From Candidatus Saccharibacteria bacterium UBA6575 (GTDB lineage: Bacteria > Patescibacteriota > Saccharimonadia > Saccharimonadales > Saccharimonadaceae): a stretch of DNA of 37,290 bases. The number at the start of each line of letters is the position of its first letter. The stretch's first letter is position 1. Under the pieces are notes generated by a model, which made no database searches, was not told where the DNA came from, and was given only the letters and a program-made list of their open reading frames with translations. Positions 7,899 through 15,498 of this stretch are shown piece by piece. The position numbers and the translations under genes are program-made. The stretch lies in contig DJJF01000033.1 in assembly GCA_002434005.1 (NCBI GenBank), forward strand, positions 1 to 37,290, written 5' to 3'.

Positions 7899-9297
7899 TA
7901 CGATGTCAGGAACGGTCGAGGAACTCAAGCCGCTCATAAACGGTACCTTAAAGCTCTATACCTGCGGACTTACTGTGTACTCCCAGCCACACATTGGGAA
8001 TTGGCTTGGATACATCTATTGGGATGTTTTGGTACGAACCGCAGAAGCGAGCGGGCTTACCGTAGAGCGAACGCAAAATATTACCGACGTTGGTCATTTA
8101 ACCAGTGATGACGACAACGGTGAAGACAAAATGGAAAAAGGCGCCAAATCGGAAGGAAAAACTGCGTGGGATATAGCCGAAAAGTACATCGAGGTGGCTG
8201 ATCGAGAGGGCTACGAATTGCTTCGTTTAAAGCGTCCGACACATCTTGTCCGGGCCACTGATCTTATAGACCAGCAAATTACATTTGCACAAGGACTTGA
8301 AGCGAAGGGTCTGACATATGTTATCGAAGGCGAAGGCTTATATTTTGACACATCTAAGCTGTCTGATTACGGGAAGCTTGCAAAATTAGATATAGCAGGG
8401 CTTGAGGCTGGAAAGCGCGTTGCAGTAAATGGTAAACGGTTGGTGACTGACTTTGCGATATGGAAGTTTAGTCAAACCGGTCAAAAACGTGATATGGAAT
8501 GGGATAGTCCGTGGGGAACGGGGTTTCCTGGCTGGCACCTCGAGTGTTCAGTGATTGCACGTGAGACCTTGGGCGATCAGATCGATATTCATACAGGCGG
8601 CATTGATCATATACCGGTACATCACACCAATGAAATCGCTCAGACAGAGGGCCTTACTGGCAAACCATTTGCTTCTATGTGGGTTCACAATAACCACATC
8701 AAAATTGAAGGAACAAAGATCTCTAAGTCACTCGGTAATATCGTGACTCTGCAAGACATCCTTGATAAGGGCTACGATCTGAATGCCTTTAAGTTACTCG
8801 CATTATCGAAACATTACCGCACTGAGGGTAATTTCGATTGGGATATCATGCAGGCGGCAAGCAATCGCTATATGAATTGGCGCAGTTACGCCGCGCTTCG
8901 TCATCAAGTACATGACACAACTGGCGAAGATGATTCCATTTCTGTAGTGGCAGCAATCGGTGCAGTACGTGAGCGACTGAGTGACGACCTTGATACACCA
9001 GGGGCACTTGCTGCTATTGATGCAGCCTTTAGTAGCCTCGATAATCACGCGCTAACGCGCATTAACCGTACAGGTTTAGTTCAACTGCTCGAAGCCATCG
9101 ATGAGATGCTTGGTATCGACATTACATCGAGTACTCCAGATATTGAAGATGAAGTGAAAATGAAGATTATGGAACGTCAGCGTGTCCGTGAATCAAAAGA
9201 CTGGAAGCGCTCTGATGAAATTCGCGACGAGCTGATGCTCCGTAATATCGGTCTACGCGACAATGCTGCTGGCACTAGCTGGTATTACCTGAAGTAA
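7885..9297 (+). CDS. cysS: Cysteinyl-tRNA synthetase
   Basis: This enzyme charges tRNA-Cys. It has 470 residues, the normal class I monomer length. The start MKLHNTMSG matches the conserved family opening. The HIGH motif is HIGN (36-39) in the context VYSQPHIGNWLGYIYWD. The KMSKS motif is KISKS (278-282). Zinc ligands that read cysteine directly are visible: C27 in CGLTVY, C in WHLECSVIA, and His/Glu in HHTNEIAQTE. The C-terminal helical anticodon region is complete. An AAAGGA ribosome site lies inside the end of the DHH gene. The gene ends exactly where the convergent AI-2E gene ends. Confidence 0.97.
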   Translation: MKLHNTMSGTVEELKPLINGTLKLYTCGLTVYSQPHIGNWLGYIYWDVLVRTAEASGLTVERTQNITDVGHLTSDDDNGEDKMEKGAKSEGKTAWDIAEKYIEVADREGYELLRLKRPTHLVRATDLIDQQITFAQGLEAKGLTYVIEGEGLYFDTSKLSDYGKLAKLDIAGLEAGKRVAVNGKRLVTDFAIWKFSQTGQKRDMEWDSPWGTGFPGWHLECSVIARETLGDQIDIHTGGIDHIPVHHTNEIAQTEGLTGKPFASMWVHNNHIKIEGTKISKSLGNIVTLQDILDKGYDLNAFKLLALSKHYRTEGNFDWDIMQAASNRYMNWRSYAALRHQVHDTTGEDDSISVVAAIGAVRERLSDDLDTPGALAAIDAAFSSLDNHALTRINRTGLVQLLEAIDEMLGIDITSSTPDIEDEVKMKIMERQRVRESKDWKRSDEIRDELMLRNIGLRDNAAGTSWYYLK

Positions 9298-10428
9298 TTA
9301 TTCGGAAGCTTTGACGGCTTTTGTGAGCCGAGCCATTGGGCGCGATGCTTTTTGCCGCTTGAGCTTGGCGCTTTCTAAATAGGTATCGAGTAAAACCTTA
9401 AGACATCCTGCAATCGGGATCGAGATGATACCACCCGCAACACCAAACAGGTAAAGGCCGATTGTAACTGAGGCTAAGATCGTTAGCGCAGATAATTCAA
9501 GCCGCTTCGATTGAATAGTAGGTGATATATAGTTATTTTCAACCTGCTGATATAGCACAAAGAATACGACGTAAACAATTGCAGCACCGATATCATTAAA
9601 CGCAAGTAGGCTTGTGATTAATATGCCACCAATTGTTGCACCGAACATTGGAATGAGCGATAGAATAAACGTGATTGCCGCTGCAGGTATCGCGAGATTA
9701 CTTGGTATGTTAAAGAAAAAGCTAAGGATAAATACCATTAAACCGGCAGAAAGTGCACCGAGCCCGGATACGGTTAACTGTCCCGTTACATAGCCCGAGA
9801 CAACGGCGTGCATTTTATGCACGACGCTATGATGCAGATCCCGAAGCTCTCCGTCCGTGTATAGTCCCCATACCTTGCGCATCAGACCGGGACCCTCAAT
9901 GAGCATCAAAAATGACAAAACAAGTACGAGGATAGTGGCGGTAATAAGGCCGAATAATGAGCCGATACCGCTTACAACGTTACTCCCGAAACTGGATGCC
10001 CAGCCCGAAGCGCTCTGCTGAATGGAGGTGGTTGCTTGATCGACTTGTGAGTGTAGATTATATTGATCGATCAGTGTATTTAGACCGCGCCACTGGTCAC
10101 GGGCCGATTCAACAAGTTGAGGGACGGTAGAGATAAACTTCGCGGTCTGCTCAATGATTGGGGGCACAGCGAGGAACATAAACGCACCGATCAAGGTGAT
10201 GACAGCAATGTATGCGATCGCGGTCGACAGGCTACGGCTATTACCGGGTAGCACTTTTGCCAGTCGCGTCACTGGAGCGTTTAACGCTAACGCAAGGAAC
10301 AGGGCTGTACCCAGGATAATTAGAGCCGTACGAGCGCTATATACGGCCATGCCAGCTAAAAGCAGCCCCACTGGAACAAGCCAAAAACGGATGAATGTTC
10401 GCGTAGAGGATTCAATCATGACTTTCAT
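9298..10428 (-). CDS. AI-2E family permease (YdiK/PerM-like membrane protein)
   Basis: The protein has 376 residues with about eight membrane helices. The pattern is typical of the family: two N-terminal helices (LVPVGLLLAGMAVY; TALFLALALNAPV), a third helix, a soluble loop (about 110-165, low in hydrophobics), then a block of helices with the conserved IPMFGATIGGILITSL and YQQVENNYISP, followed by GVAGGIISIPIAGCLKVLLDT. Substrates differ within the family (autoinducer-2 export, Na+/H+ exchange, unknown), so none is assigned. The ATG at 10428 is supported by a TGC-TATAAT box 6 bases upstream. It has its own promoter and converges on cysS. Confidence 0.85.
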   Translation of the reverse strand: MKVMIESSTRTFIRFWLVPVGLLLAGMAVYSARTALIILGTALFLALALNAPVTRLAKVLPGNSRSLSTAIAYIAVITLIGAFMFLAVPPIIEQTAKFISTVPQLVESARDQWRGLNTLIDQYNLHSQVDQATTSIQQSASGWASSFGSNVVSGIGSLFGLITATILVLVLSFLMLIEGPGLMRKVWGLYTDGELRDLHHSVVHKMHAVVSGYVTGQLTVSGLGALSAGLMVFILSFFFNIPSNLAIPAAAITFILSLIPMFGATIGGILITSLLAFNDIGAAIVYVVFFVLYQQVENNYISPTIQSKRLELSALTILASVTIGLYLFGVAGGIISIPIAGCLKVLLDTYLESAKLKRQKASRPMARLTKAVKASE

Positions 10429-10434
10429 ACCGTG

Positions 10435-10443
10435 ATTATAGCA
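10435..10443 (-). promoter_or_regulatory. Extended -10 promoter of the AI-2E gene (leaderless)
   Basis: On the minus strand TGC-TATAAT ends 6 bases before the ATG, placing +1 on the start codon. Confidence 0.65.
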
Positions 10444-10475
10444 TGCTAGTACAGTCGTTAATTGTTGCAGTTCGC

Positions 10476-11336
10476 TTACTTTGCTTTTACGACAAGCACG
10501 TTCAAAGACCGGGGGGAAATTCTATAATTAAGAGGTGGCTCTAAACGTCGTACTTCACCGTCAAAACTAACCGGTATGGATGATCTGCGGCTGTATATCG
10601 TCATTGTTTTAGGGTTTGATACCGTAAAATCTTTGCGCTTCGCTGCATCTCCACGCAATACTGCCATAACCGCACTGAGCAGCTGTCGCCTCGTTTGGGA
10701 TGTGGCTATCATCACGGTAAGGAGCCCACGGGCCAAACTAGTTCTTTGCGGCACGAGCGCACTTTGGATATCGTACACATTATTACCAACGAACACGAAG
10801 GGGGAGCGAAATTCTTCCCCATCCACAATAAGGGCATGTCTTCGAAATGCAGTGAGCTGATCTACCGCAGATAGTATAGCTGCGATCCATTTGCCAGCTA
10901 CTTTTCGTATTGTTTTCCGCTCGATAAGGCTAAAAGGATACAAACCTAAGTTCGAATTATTCAAAAACAATTCGTCGTTTACATAGGCTACATCGATTCG
11001 CTTACGTTTACCGGCATCGAGATTTTCGATAACACTTTCAATGTCTGGCGCCATACCCAGATCTCGTACAAAATGATTGAATGTGCCGCCAGGTAAGGGC
11101 AGAAGGGTAGATTTGGTGTTAACAAGATGCCGAGCTACACTATTCAAGCTTCCGTCACCTCCCACTACAGCAACCGTGACACCGCGAGCAATAAGCGATG
11201 CGAGTTTTTTTGAATCAAGTTGTTGAATCGTAAAGCTATATTCAATCTTCACTCCGTGCCGTTTAAACAGTGGCCTGAGGGCTTGCAGGGTTTTACGTCC
11301 GCCAGACTTCGGGTTGTATATTAAAACAACATTCAT
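10476..11336 (-). CDS. Diacylglycerol kinase-type lipid kinase (DAGKc / YegS-BmrU family)
   Basis: This family phosphorylates diacylglycerol or a related lipid (or sphingoid/retinoid alcohols in other members). It has 286 residues from the ATG at 11336, where the conserved start MNVVLIYNPKSGGR appears; the longer reading frame has an unrelated Cys-rich extension inside the upstream gene. Key motifs are NPKSGG (P-loop-like), VAVVGGDGSLNSVARHL (the GGDG ATP site) and LPLPGGTFNHFVRDLGM (a variant of the GTaNDfAR motif). The start overlaps the stop of the PAP2 gene in an ATGA junction, so the two are translationally coupled and form a phosphorylate/dephosphorylate pair for a lipid such as phosphatidate. 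Confidence 0.88.
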   Translation of the reverse strand: MNVVLIYNPKSGGRKTLQALRPLFKRHGVKIEYSFTIQQLDSKKLASLIARGVTVAVVGGDGSLNSVARHLVNTKSTLLPLPGGTFNHFVRDLGMAPDIESVIENLDAGKRKRIDVAYVNDELFLNNSNLGLYPFSLIERKTIRKVAGKWIAAILSAVDQLTAFRRHALIVDGEEFRSPFVFVGNNVYDIQSALVPQRTSLARGLLTVMIATSQTRRQLLSAVMAVLRGDAAKRKDFTVSNPKTMTIYSRRSSIPVSFDGEVRRLEPPLNYRISPRSLNVLVVKAK

Positions 11337-11872
11337 GCAAAAGGCCGGACAACGAAGATTACTAGACACAGTGCAATTAGACCCAGCACCCAACCCGCTA
11401 AGACATCGCTCGGAAAATGGGCACCTAAGTACACACGCGATAGTCCAACGAATATAGGTATTAATGCAAGAACCACGCAAACGATATAGTTCCACGGCTC
11501 TGGAAGCTTCACGTACGCGATATACGCGAGAAGCCCGTACGCTATCATCGACCCGCTTGAATGACCGCTCGGGAAGCTGAATGTCTGCAGTTTCATATTC
11601 ATTGCATATTCCGTAACCGGCCTGGCACGTTCAAACAGCAACTTGAGTAATGCTCCCACAATTAGCGTTAAGGGTATGATCGCGCCGCTTACGGCAATTC
11701 GAAAATTAGACGCATACAATCCACTCCCAATGACTGCGATTGTTACGACCGTAATCGCAATTGGATCCCCGAGCATTGTCATGAATTCAAAAAAAGGACG
11801 TGCTGCTTGGCCAAATGTGGAGGCCACCCATTGGGTGAGGGACTGGTCGAAACGGTGCAAATTAGCCTTCAT
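11333..11872 (-). CDS. PAP2-family membrane phosphatase
   Basis: This 179-residue integral membrane enzyme removes phosphate from a lipid phosphate (phosphatidate or undecaprenyl pyrophosphate). The three-part active site is complete: KLLFERARP (KX6RP), FSFPSGHSSG (PSGH) and SRVYLGAHFPSDVLAG (SRX5HX3D). About five to six helices separate them. The start at 11872 (MKANLHRFD) is chosen because TGG-TATACT ends 6 bases upstream; a longer form would run through the promoter. Its stop overlaps the lipid kinase start. Recycling of undecaprenyl-PP for wall synthesis is as plausible as phosphatidate turnover. Confidence 0.9.
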   Translation of the reverse strand: MKANLHRFDQSLTQWVASTFGQAARPFFEFMTMLGDPIAITVVTIAVIGSGLYASNFRIAVSGAIIPLTLIVGALLKLLFERARPVTEYAMNMKLQTFSFPSGHSSGSMIAYGLLAYIAYVKLPEPWNYIVCVVLALIPIFVGLSRVYLGAHFPSDVLAGWVLGLIALCLVIFVVRPFA

Positions 11873-11878
11873 ACCCCA

Positions 11879-11887
11879 AGTATACCA
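11879..11887 (-). promoter_or_regulatory. Extended -10 promoter of the PAP2-kinase pair (leaderless)
   Basis: TGG-TATACT on the minus strand ends 6 bases before the ATG at 11872. It is divergent from the HxlR gene promoter, 36 bases away. Confidence 0.6.
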
Positions 11888-11923
11888 AGGGCTGACAGCT
11901 TTGACGAAGCACGCTAGACAATG

Positions 11924-11929
11924 TATAGT
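11924..11929 (+). promoter_or_regulatory. -10 box of the HxlR gene (leaderless)
   Basis: TATAGT ends 6 bases before the ATG at 11936. An upstream in-frame ATG at 11921 overlaps this box and is therefore rejected. Confidence 0.55.
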
Positions 11930-11935
11930 CATACT

Positions 11936-12244
11936 ATGAATTCAGGCATTGGATCAGTTGATGCTGCAACAGATATTATCGGGGACAAATGGACTCCTCG
12001 CTTGTTACGATTCTTTCTCGATGAAACAACAGTGAGGTTCTGCCAACTTCAGGATATGACAGGCGACATCAATCCTCGCACGCTTTCCGCACGTTTAGTG
12101 AAGCTTGAAGATCAGGGAATTATCGTTAAACGTCCAACATCGCCGTCGCGCTGCGAATATGAACTAACGGAAAAAGGTCGTGATCTATTACCTATCCTCA
12201 CGCAGATGCACTCGTGGTCAGCAAAATATACTGAAGTGATATAG
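11936..12244 (+). CDS. HxlR-type winged-helix transcription regulator
   Basis: The protein has 102 residues. The HxlR signature is clear: a start GDKWTPRLLRFF (DKWT.llL), the recognition region INPRTLSARLVKLEDQGIIVK and the wing YELTEKGRDLLPIL. Family members are dimers that often sense reactive aldehydes, quinones or oxidants; the single Cys in the usual sensing place (RFCQL) is visible, but sensing is not shown. It is divergent from the PAP2-kinase pair, which it might control, and lies 17 bases before the response regulator gene, which has its own -10 box. Confidence 0.85.
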   Translation: MNSGIGSVDAATDIIGDKWTPRLLRFFLDETTVRFCQLQDMTGDINPRTLSARLVKLEDQGIIVKRPTSPSRCEYELTEKGRDLLPILTQMHSWSAKYTEVI

Positions 12245-12246
12245 CG

Positions 12247-12252
12247 TATACT
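12247..12252 (+). promoter_or_regulatory. -10 box of the two-component operon (near-leaderless)
   Basis: TATACT ends 9 bases before the ATG at 12262; the expected leader is about 3 bases and no ribosome site is seen. Confidence 0.5.
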
Positions 12253-12261
12253 TAGTAGTAG

Positions 12262-12945
12262 ATGCGTGTCTTAGTCATTGAAGACGAACACAAGATAGCC
12301 AGGGCATTAAAGAAAGCTCTGGAGCAAGAACACTATGCCGTTGATGTCTCATACGACGGAGACGACGGCTTGGCAATGGCGACGACCGAGCCATATGATG
12401 TCATGATTGTTGATCGGATGCTCCCAGGCGGTCACGATGGTATTTCAATCGTGAAAGCGGTGCGTGAACGCAGCATCGGCACACCCATTCTTCTTCTTAC
12501 TGCACTTGGCAGGGTAGAAGACAAAACAACTGGCCTCGATAGCGGTGCCGATGACTACTTGATAAAGCCGTTTGCGCTTGAAGAGCTGCTCGCACGGGTG
12601 CGGGCACTACTTCGGCGACCCGTGGAGCAGCATTCAACCGTGCTAGACGCCGATGACCTTTCGCTCGACACCGCAAAGCGAAGCGTCAAACGTGGGAACA
12701 AGGAGATTCGCCTTACAAGTAAAGAATATGGATTACTCGAATTTTTACTCCGAAATAAGAATCGACCAATTTCAAAGAATACTATCATGCAGCATGTTTG
12801 GGACTACGATGCCGATATATTACCAAACACTATCGAGGTATATATCAAATATCTCCGTGCAAAGATCGACAAGCCATTCAAGGGCAAGGGACTCATCAAA
12901 ACCGTCAGGGGTTTCGGTTACAAGATTGAGGACGATAAAAAGTGA
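12262..12945 (+). CDS. OmpR/PhoB-family response regulator
   Basis: This is a 227-residue DNA-binding response regulator. The receiver domain has the acidic pair E7-D8, phospho-acceptor D51 (MIVDRMLPG), T80 and K102 (YLIKPF). The C-terminal winged helix (about 125-225) has the typical IRLTSKEYGLLEFLLRN, ENTIEVYIKYLRAKID-like helix and the KTVRGFGYKIE wing. It shares a GTGA overlap with the kinase gene downstream, so this is a cognate pair. Stimulus and targets cannot be read from the sequence. Confidence 0.93.
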   Translation: MRVLVIEDEHKIARALKKALEQEHYAVDVSYDGDDGLAMATTEPYDVMIVDRMLPGGHDGISIVKAVRERSIGTPILLLTALGRVEDKTTGLDSGADDYLIKPFALEELLARVRALLRRPVEQHSTVLDADDLSLDTAKRSVKRGNKEIRLTSKEYGLLEFLLRNKNRPISKNTIMQHVWDYDADILPNTIEVYIKYLRAKIDKPFKGKGLIKTVRGFGYKIEDDKK

Positions 12946-13964
12946 GACGAATGTTCAGCGCAGCGACGCTGAAGCTAACTGCGTGGTACTTAATTATTCT
13001 TGTCGCAATTTGTCTTATTTTTAGTTTCATTATTTTTGAGTTGTCGACATCCGAGATAAGCAGCAGGCTTGAGCGCCTACAGATCCGTGCCGAAGGAAGT
13101 ACCCGGACCGTTACACTGCCAGGGCCATTAACACTAACTGATGTTAGGGTAGATCAAACTGAAGAAGCCAAAACGAGTATTTTTATTGGGCTTGTATACA
13201 TGAATCTCGCCGTTGTGTCACTCGGCGGCGTTGGTTCATTCCTACTGGCTCGGCGTACCTTACGACCAATTGAAGAGGCTCACGATGCCCAATCACGGTT
13301 TACATCAGATGCGAGCCATGAACTAAGGACGCCTCTTGCAATTATGAAGTCCGAGATTCAAGTGGCGTTACGAGAACCTAAAATGAAGCCGAGGGAGTAC
13401 CGCGAATTACTTGAAAGCAATCTGGAAGAAGTCGACAAGCTGACTCAGCTATCACAGTCACTGTTGCAGCTCTCGCGTCTCGAGCACGACACAATTGAAA
13501 AAACGGACCGGATCGATGTATTCGCTAGCATAAAACACGCAGTGAAGAGTCTTCACATTGACCATGCTCGAATGACCTACGAAGTACCAAAACAGTCAAT
13601 AACAATCGACGGAAACAAATCTGTCTTAGATGACTTATTCAGGATTCTCTTAGACAATGCAGTAAAGTACAGCCCAGACGCTAGCCCAATAACGATACAA
13701 CTCAACTCGAATGGGCGTAGCTGTAAGATTTCCGTGACGAACCAAGGTGCTCCAATTCCGAAAGAGGACTTGGAAAGAATATTTGATAGATTCTATAGAG
13801 TAGAACGGTCTCGTGCATCATCTCGCGTGAGTGGATATGGCTTAGGGTTATCGCTCGCCCAAAAAATAACGAACTTGCACGACGGCACAATTTCCGTAGC
13901 AAGTTCGATCAAAAATGGAACGGTTTTCTCTGTTCAACTCCCGCAGGTGCGGAGTAATCGTTAG
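12942..13964 (+). CDS. Two-component sensor histidine kinase
   Basis: The protein has 340 residues from a GTG start that overlaps the regulator stop (GTGA). Helix 1 is at about 14-32, a short outside domain of about 45 residues follows, and helix 2 is at about 80-103. There is little room for a full HAMP domain. The phospho-acceptor is H126 in ASHELRTPLAI. The ATP domain has the N box LLDNAVKYSP, the F/G2 region IFDRFYRVERS and GYGLGLSLAQKI. The small outside domain suggests detection of a membrane or envelope state rather than a large ligand. The next gene has its own promoter. Confidence 0.93.
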   Translation: MRRMFSAATLKLTAWYLIILVAICLIFSFIIFELSTSEISSRLERLQIRAEGSTRTVTLPGPLTLTDVRVDQTEEAKTSIFIGLVYMNLAVVSLGGVGSFLLARRTLRPIEEAHDAQSRFTSDASHELRTPLAIMKSEIQVALREPKMKPREYRELLESNLEEVDKLTQLSQSLLQLSRLEHDTIEKTDRIDVFASIKHAVKSLHIDHARMTYEVPKQSITIDGNKSVLDDLFRILLDNAVKYSPDASPITIQLNSNGRSCKISVTNQGAPIPKEDLERIFDRFYRVERSRASSRVSGYGLGLSLAQKITNLHDGTISVASSIKNGTVFSVQLPQVRSNR

Positions 13965-14024
13965 CATTTTGCGATAATCTTTCAAAATAGTGAAAATTTT
14001 CAGATTCTTTTCAGAATTGGGTCG

Positions 14025-14030
14025 TATAGT
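14025..14030 (+). promoter_or_regulatory. -10 box of the GreA-like gene
   Basis: TATAGT is followed by a leader of about 52 bases. The leader contains an inverted repeat (TACGGT...ACCGTA) and an AGGAGGA ribosome site, so this gene, unlike most neighbours, is translated with Shine-Dalgarno pairing. Confidence 0.45.
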
Positions 14031-14088
14031 GAAGCCATACGGTGAACGTGAGACAACCGTACAAAACCTAAACCCCAGGAGGAAAAGC

Positions 14089-14565
14089 ATGCAGACATTA
14101 GAGACGAAACGAACTATCCTGCTTAGCAAGAAGGGTATGAAAGAGCTTAAAAAAGCTGTTAACAAGCTTGAACGTACTCAGAAGCAGATCATCATTGATC
14201 TTCGAGACCTTGATAAAACTGACGGCCATGACCAACGACTTGCTCGCATTGAAAAATTAGCCGAACTAGAGGCTGTAGAAAGCCAACTTGCTGACAAGCA
14301 GGCATACCTAGCGAATGCCAAATTATTCCCGCGTAAACGTGATGCGGTGCGCGTAGCGATTGGCTCAGTCGTTGAGCTCATCGACGCCAGCGGGCGAGCA
14401 ATTCAGTACCAGCTTGTTGATAGTATCGAAGCCAACCCGTCAGACGGCCGCATCTCGGCATCTAGCCCATTAGGTCAAACGCTACTTGGCCGTACGATCA
14501 AAGAGACCATTAGCTGGGGTAGTAAGCTCGGTTCGAGCCAGCTCACCCTTGTGCGTATTTCATAA
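14089..14565 (+). CDS. GreA/GreB-like transcript cleavage factor
   Basis: The protein has 158 residues from the ATG at 14089, which follows AGGAGGA with 5-base spacing. The N-terminal half is a coiled coil rich in Lys/Glu/Leu with LSKKGMKELKKAVNKLE, the usual GreA opening. The C-terminal FKBP-like half shows VAIGSVVELID, YQLVDSIEANPSDGRIS and SSPLGQTLLGRTIKETI, close to the GreA 'SPlGkALlGk' motif. At the coiled-coil tip the family needs acidic residues to hold Mg in the polymerase; here the tip reads DLDKTDGHDQ rather than DLSENAEY, so cleavage activity may be altered. A polymerase-binding regulator of the Rnk/Gfh type is the alternative. Confidence 0.8.
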   Translation: MQTLETKRTILLSKKGMKELKKAVNKLERTQKQIIIDLRDLDKTDGHDQRLARIEKLAELEAVESQLADKQAYLANAKLFPRKRDAVRVAIGSVVELIDASGRAIQYQLVDSIEANPSDGRISASSPLGQTLLGRTIKETISWGSKLGSSQLTLVRIS

Positions 14566-14585
14566 ATTTGCCACCACCAAACATA

Positions 14586-14626
14586 GCCGCCGCTCTCATG
14601 CCCACCCAGAGCGGCGGCTTATTATT
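14586..14626 (+). terminator. Terminator after the GreA-like gene
   Basis: A perfect 11-pair stem (GCCGCCGCTCT with AGAGCGGCGGC) with an 11-base loop is followed by TTATTATT. Confidence 0.85.
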
Positions 14627-14640
14627 AACAGATGCGAATA

Positions 14641-14649
14641 TGGTACAAT
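14641..14649 (+). promoter_or_regulatory. Extended -10 promoter of tRNA-Gln
   Basis: TGG-TACAAT ends 11 bases before the first base of the mature tRNA, the same promoter type as the neighbouring protein genes. Confidence 0.6.
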
Positions 14650-14660
14650 TATGTACATAC

Positions 14661-14735
14661 TGGGGCGTCGCCAAGTGGTAAGGCATCGGTTTTTGGTGCC
14701 GACATTCGGGGGTTCGAATCCCTCCGCCCCAGCCA
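14661..14735 (+). tRNA. tRNA-Gln (anticodon UUG), CCA encoded
   Basis: A 75-base cloverleaf. The acceptor stem is TGGGGCG paired with CGCCCCA, then G73 and a genome-encoded CCA. The D arm is GCCAAGTGGTAAGGC. The anticodon arm is TCGGT-TTTTGGT-GCCGA with anticodon TTG. The T arm contains GGTTCGAATCC. It is close to bacterial tRNA-Gln in general, including the U1-A72 pair typical of glutamine tRNAs. Its last bases are repeated several times downstream (see the cassette repeats). Confidence 0.96.
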
Positions 14736-14737
14736 AG
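14727..14737 (+). repeat. Cassette repeat R0: core inside the tRNA-Gln 3' end
   Basis: CCCCAGCCAAG comprises the last acceptor bases, discriminator, CCA and two flanking bases. The same 11 bases occur at 15428, 15974, 16339 and 17411. Here the left flank is the tRNA itself; in the other copies it is a GAAACACATCCACTAT-like arm. Confidence 0.8.
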
Positions 14738-14750
14738 CATAAGCGTAATT

Positions 14751-14780
14751 AAATGACGAGTAATCGTCATTTTTGTTTTT
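14751..14780 (+). terminator. Terminator after tRNA-Gln
   Basis: A perfect 9-pair stem (AAATGACGA with TCGTCATTT) with a GTAA loop is followed by TTGTTTTT. Confidence 0.85.
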
Positions 14781-14788
14781 GATACAAT
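14780..14788 (+). promoter_or_regulatory. Extended -10 promoter of cassette gene 1 (leaderless)
   Basis: TGA-TACAAT ends 7 bases before the ATG at 14796; it touches the T-run of the preceding terminator. Confidence 0.6.
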
Positions 14789-14795
14789 TCATAGT

Positions 14796-15413
14796 ATGAA
14801 TAAGCCAAAGCCACAAATTAGATTTAAGTATGGTTGGCTTTTGGCTGAAGTTACCGCTGATGCGCTAAATCGGAAAAATGATAGCACTCGACCGCTAGGT
14901 ACTTACGATGAGCTCATTTCAATAACAAAAAAATATGAAGCATGGTGGACTCCATACAATGATCAGGTCGTTGAAGGAATCTGTAATATCTTAAGCCTCG
15001 ACTTTAAACAAAATATTATTGATGTTTATGTGTCGCCTTGGTTTACTCCAATTAGTGACCCTTTGGTGATAGGACCGGCATTTGAATCGCAAGATAAATT
15101 GATATGTACCATTGCGCATGAATTGATCCATAGGATTTTAACAGATAATACCTCGGTTGATTCGAACCGCGATTTGCTGCGCGATTGGGAAAATGCTTTC
15201 GGAAATGATCACGATAAAAAAATGCTCGTGCATATACCAGTTCACGCAGTCCTTAAGCAACTATACTCCAAAGTAATGAGCCGACCTGATTTACTTAAGT
15301 TAGATATAAGTAGCACAAAAGGTAATCAGCCATATGCTGACGCATGGGATTATGTTCAGTCGCATGATCATAATAGAATTATTGAAGCTTTGTCTATATC
15401 AAAATCTTCCTGA
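14796..15413 (+). CDS. Cassette gene 1: HExxH zincin-like protein
   Basis: The protein has 205 residues with no signal peptide. Its one clear motif is HELIH at about residues 109-113 in the context ICTIAHELIHRIL, the HExxH zinc signature of gluzincin-type metalloproteases; DNTSVDSNRD follows. A third ligand is not certain (Glu/Asp candidates lie in LLRDWENAFG). I do not recognise the family. It is leaderless and AT-richer than the core genes. Its TGA stop lies inside repeat R1, so the gene fills the cassette from the promoter to the next repeat. A protease or metal-dependent hydrolase role is inferred from the motif only. Confidence 0.75.
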   Translation: MNKPKPQIRFKYGWLLAEVTADALNRKNDSTRPLGTYDELISITKKYEAWWTPYNDQVVEGICNILSLDFKQNIIDVYVSPWFTPISDPLVIGPAFESQDKLICTIAHELIHRILTDNTSVDSNRDLLRDWENAFGNDHDKKMLVHIPVHAVLKQLYSKVMSRPDLLKLDISSTKGNQPYADAWDYVQSHDHNRIIEALSISKSS

Positions 15414-15438
15414 AACACATCCACTATCCCCAGCCAAG
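15409..15438 (+). repeat. Cassette repeat R1
   Basis: CCTGAAACACATCCACTAT followed by core CCCCAGCCAAG. It overlaps the stop codon of cassette gene 1 and is followed by CATAAGC, exactly as at the tRNA. Confidence 0.8.
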
Positions 15439-15452
15439 CATAAGCATTATAG

Positions 15453-15478
15453 AACTGAATCGAAATGGTTCAGTTTTT
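15453..15478 (+). terminator. Hairpin terminator behind R1
   Basis: A 7-pair stem (AACTGAA with TTCAGTT) with a 9-base loop is followed by TTTAA. It occupies the same place relative to the repeat as the tRNA terminator does. Confidence 0.65.
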
Positions 15479-15483
15479 AATTT

Positions 15484-15492
15484 TGGTATTAT
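15484..15492 (+). promoter_or_regulatory. Extended -10 promoter of cassette gene 2 (leaderless)
   Basis: TGG-TATTAT ends 6 bases before the ATG at 15499. Confidence 0.55.
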
Positions 15493-15498
15493 TAGCCT

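Noticed and set aside
14486..14752. ORF running through the terminator and tRNA-Gln
   Set aside because: Overlaps a strong terminator and a perfect tRNA.
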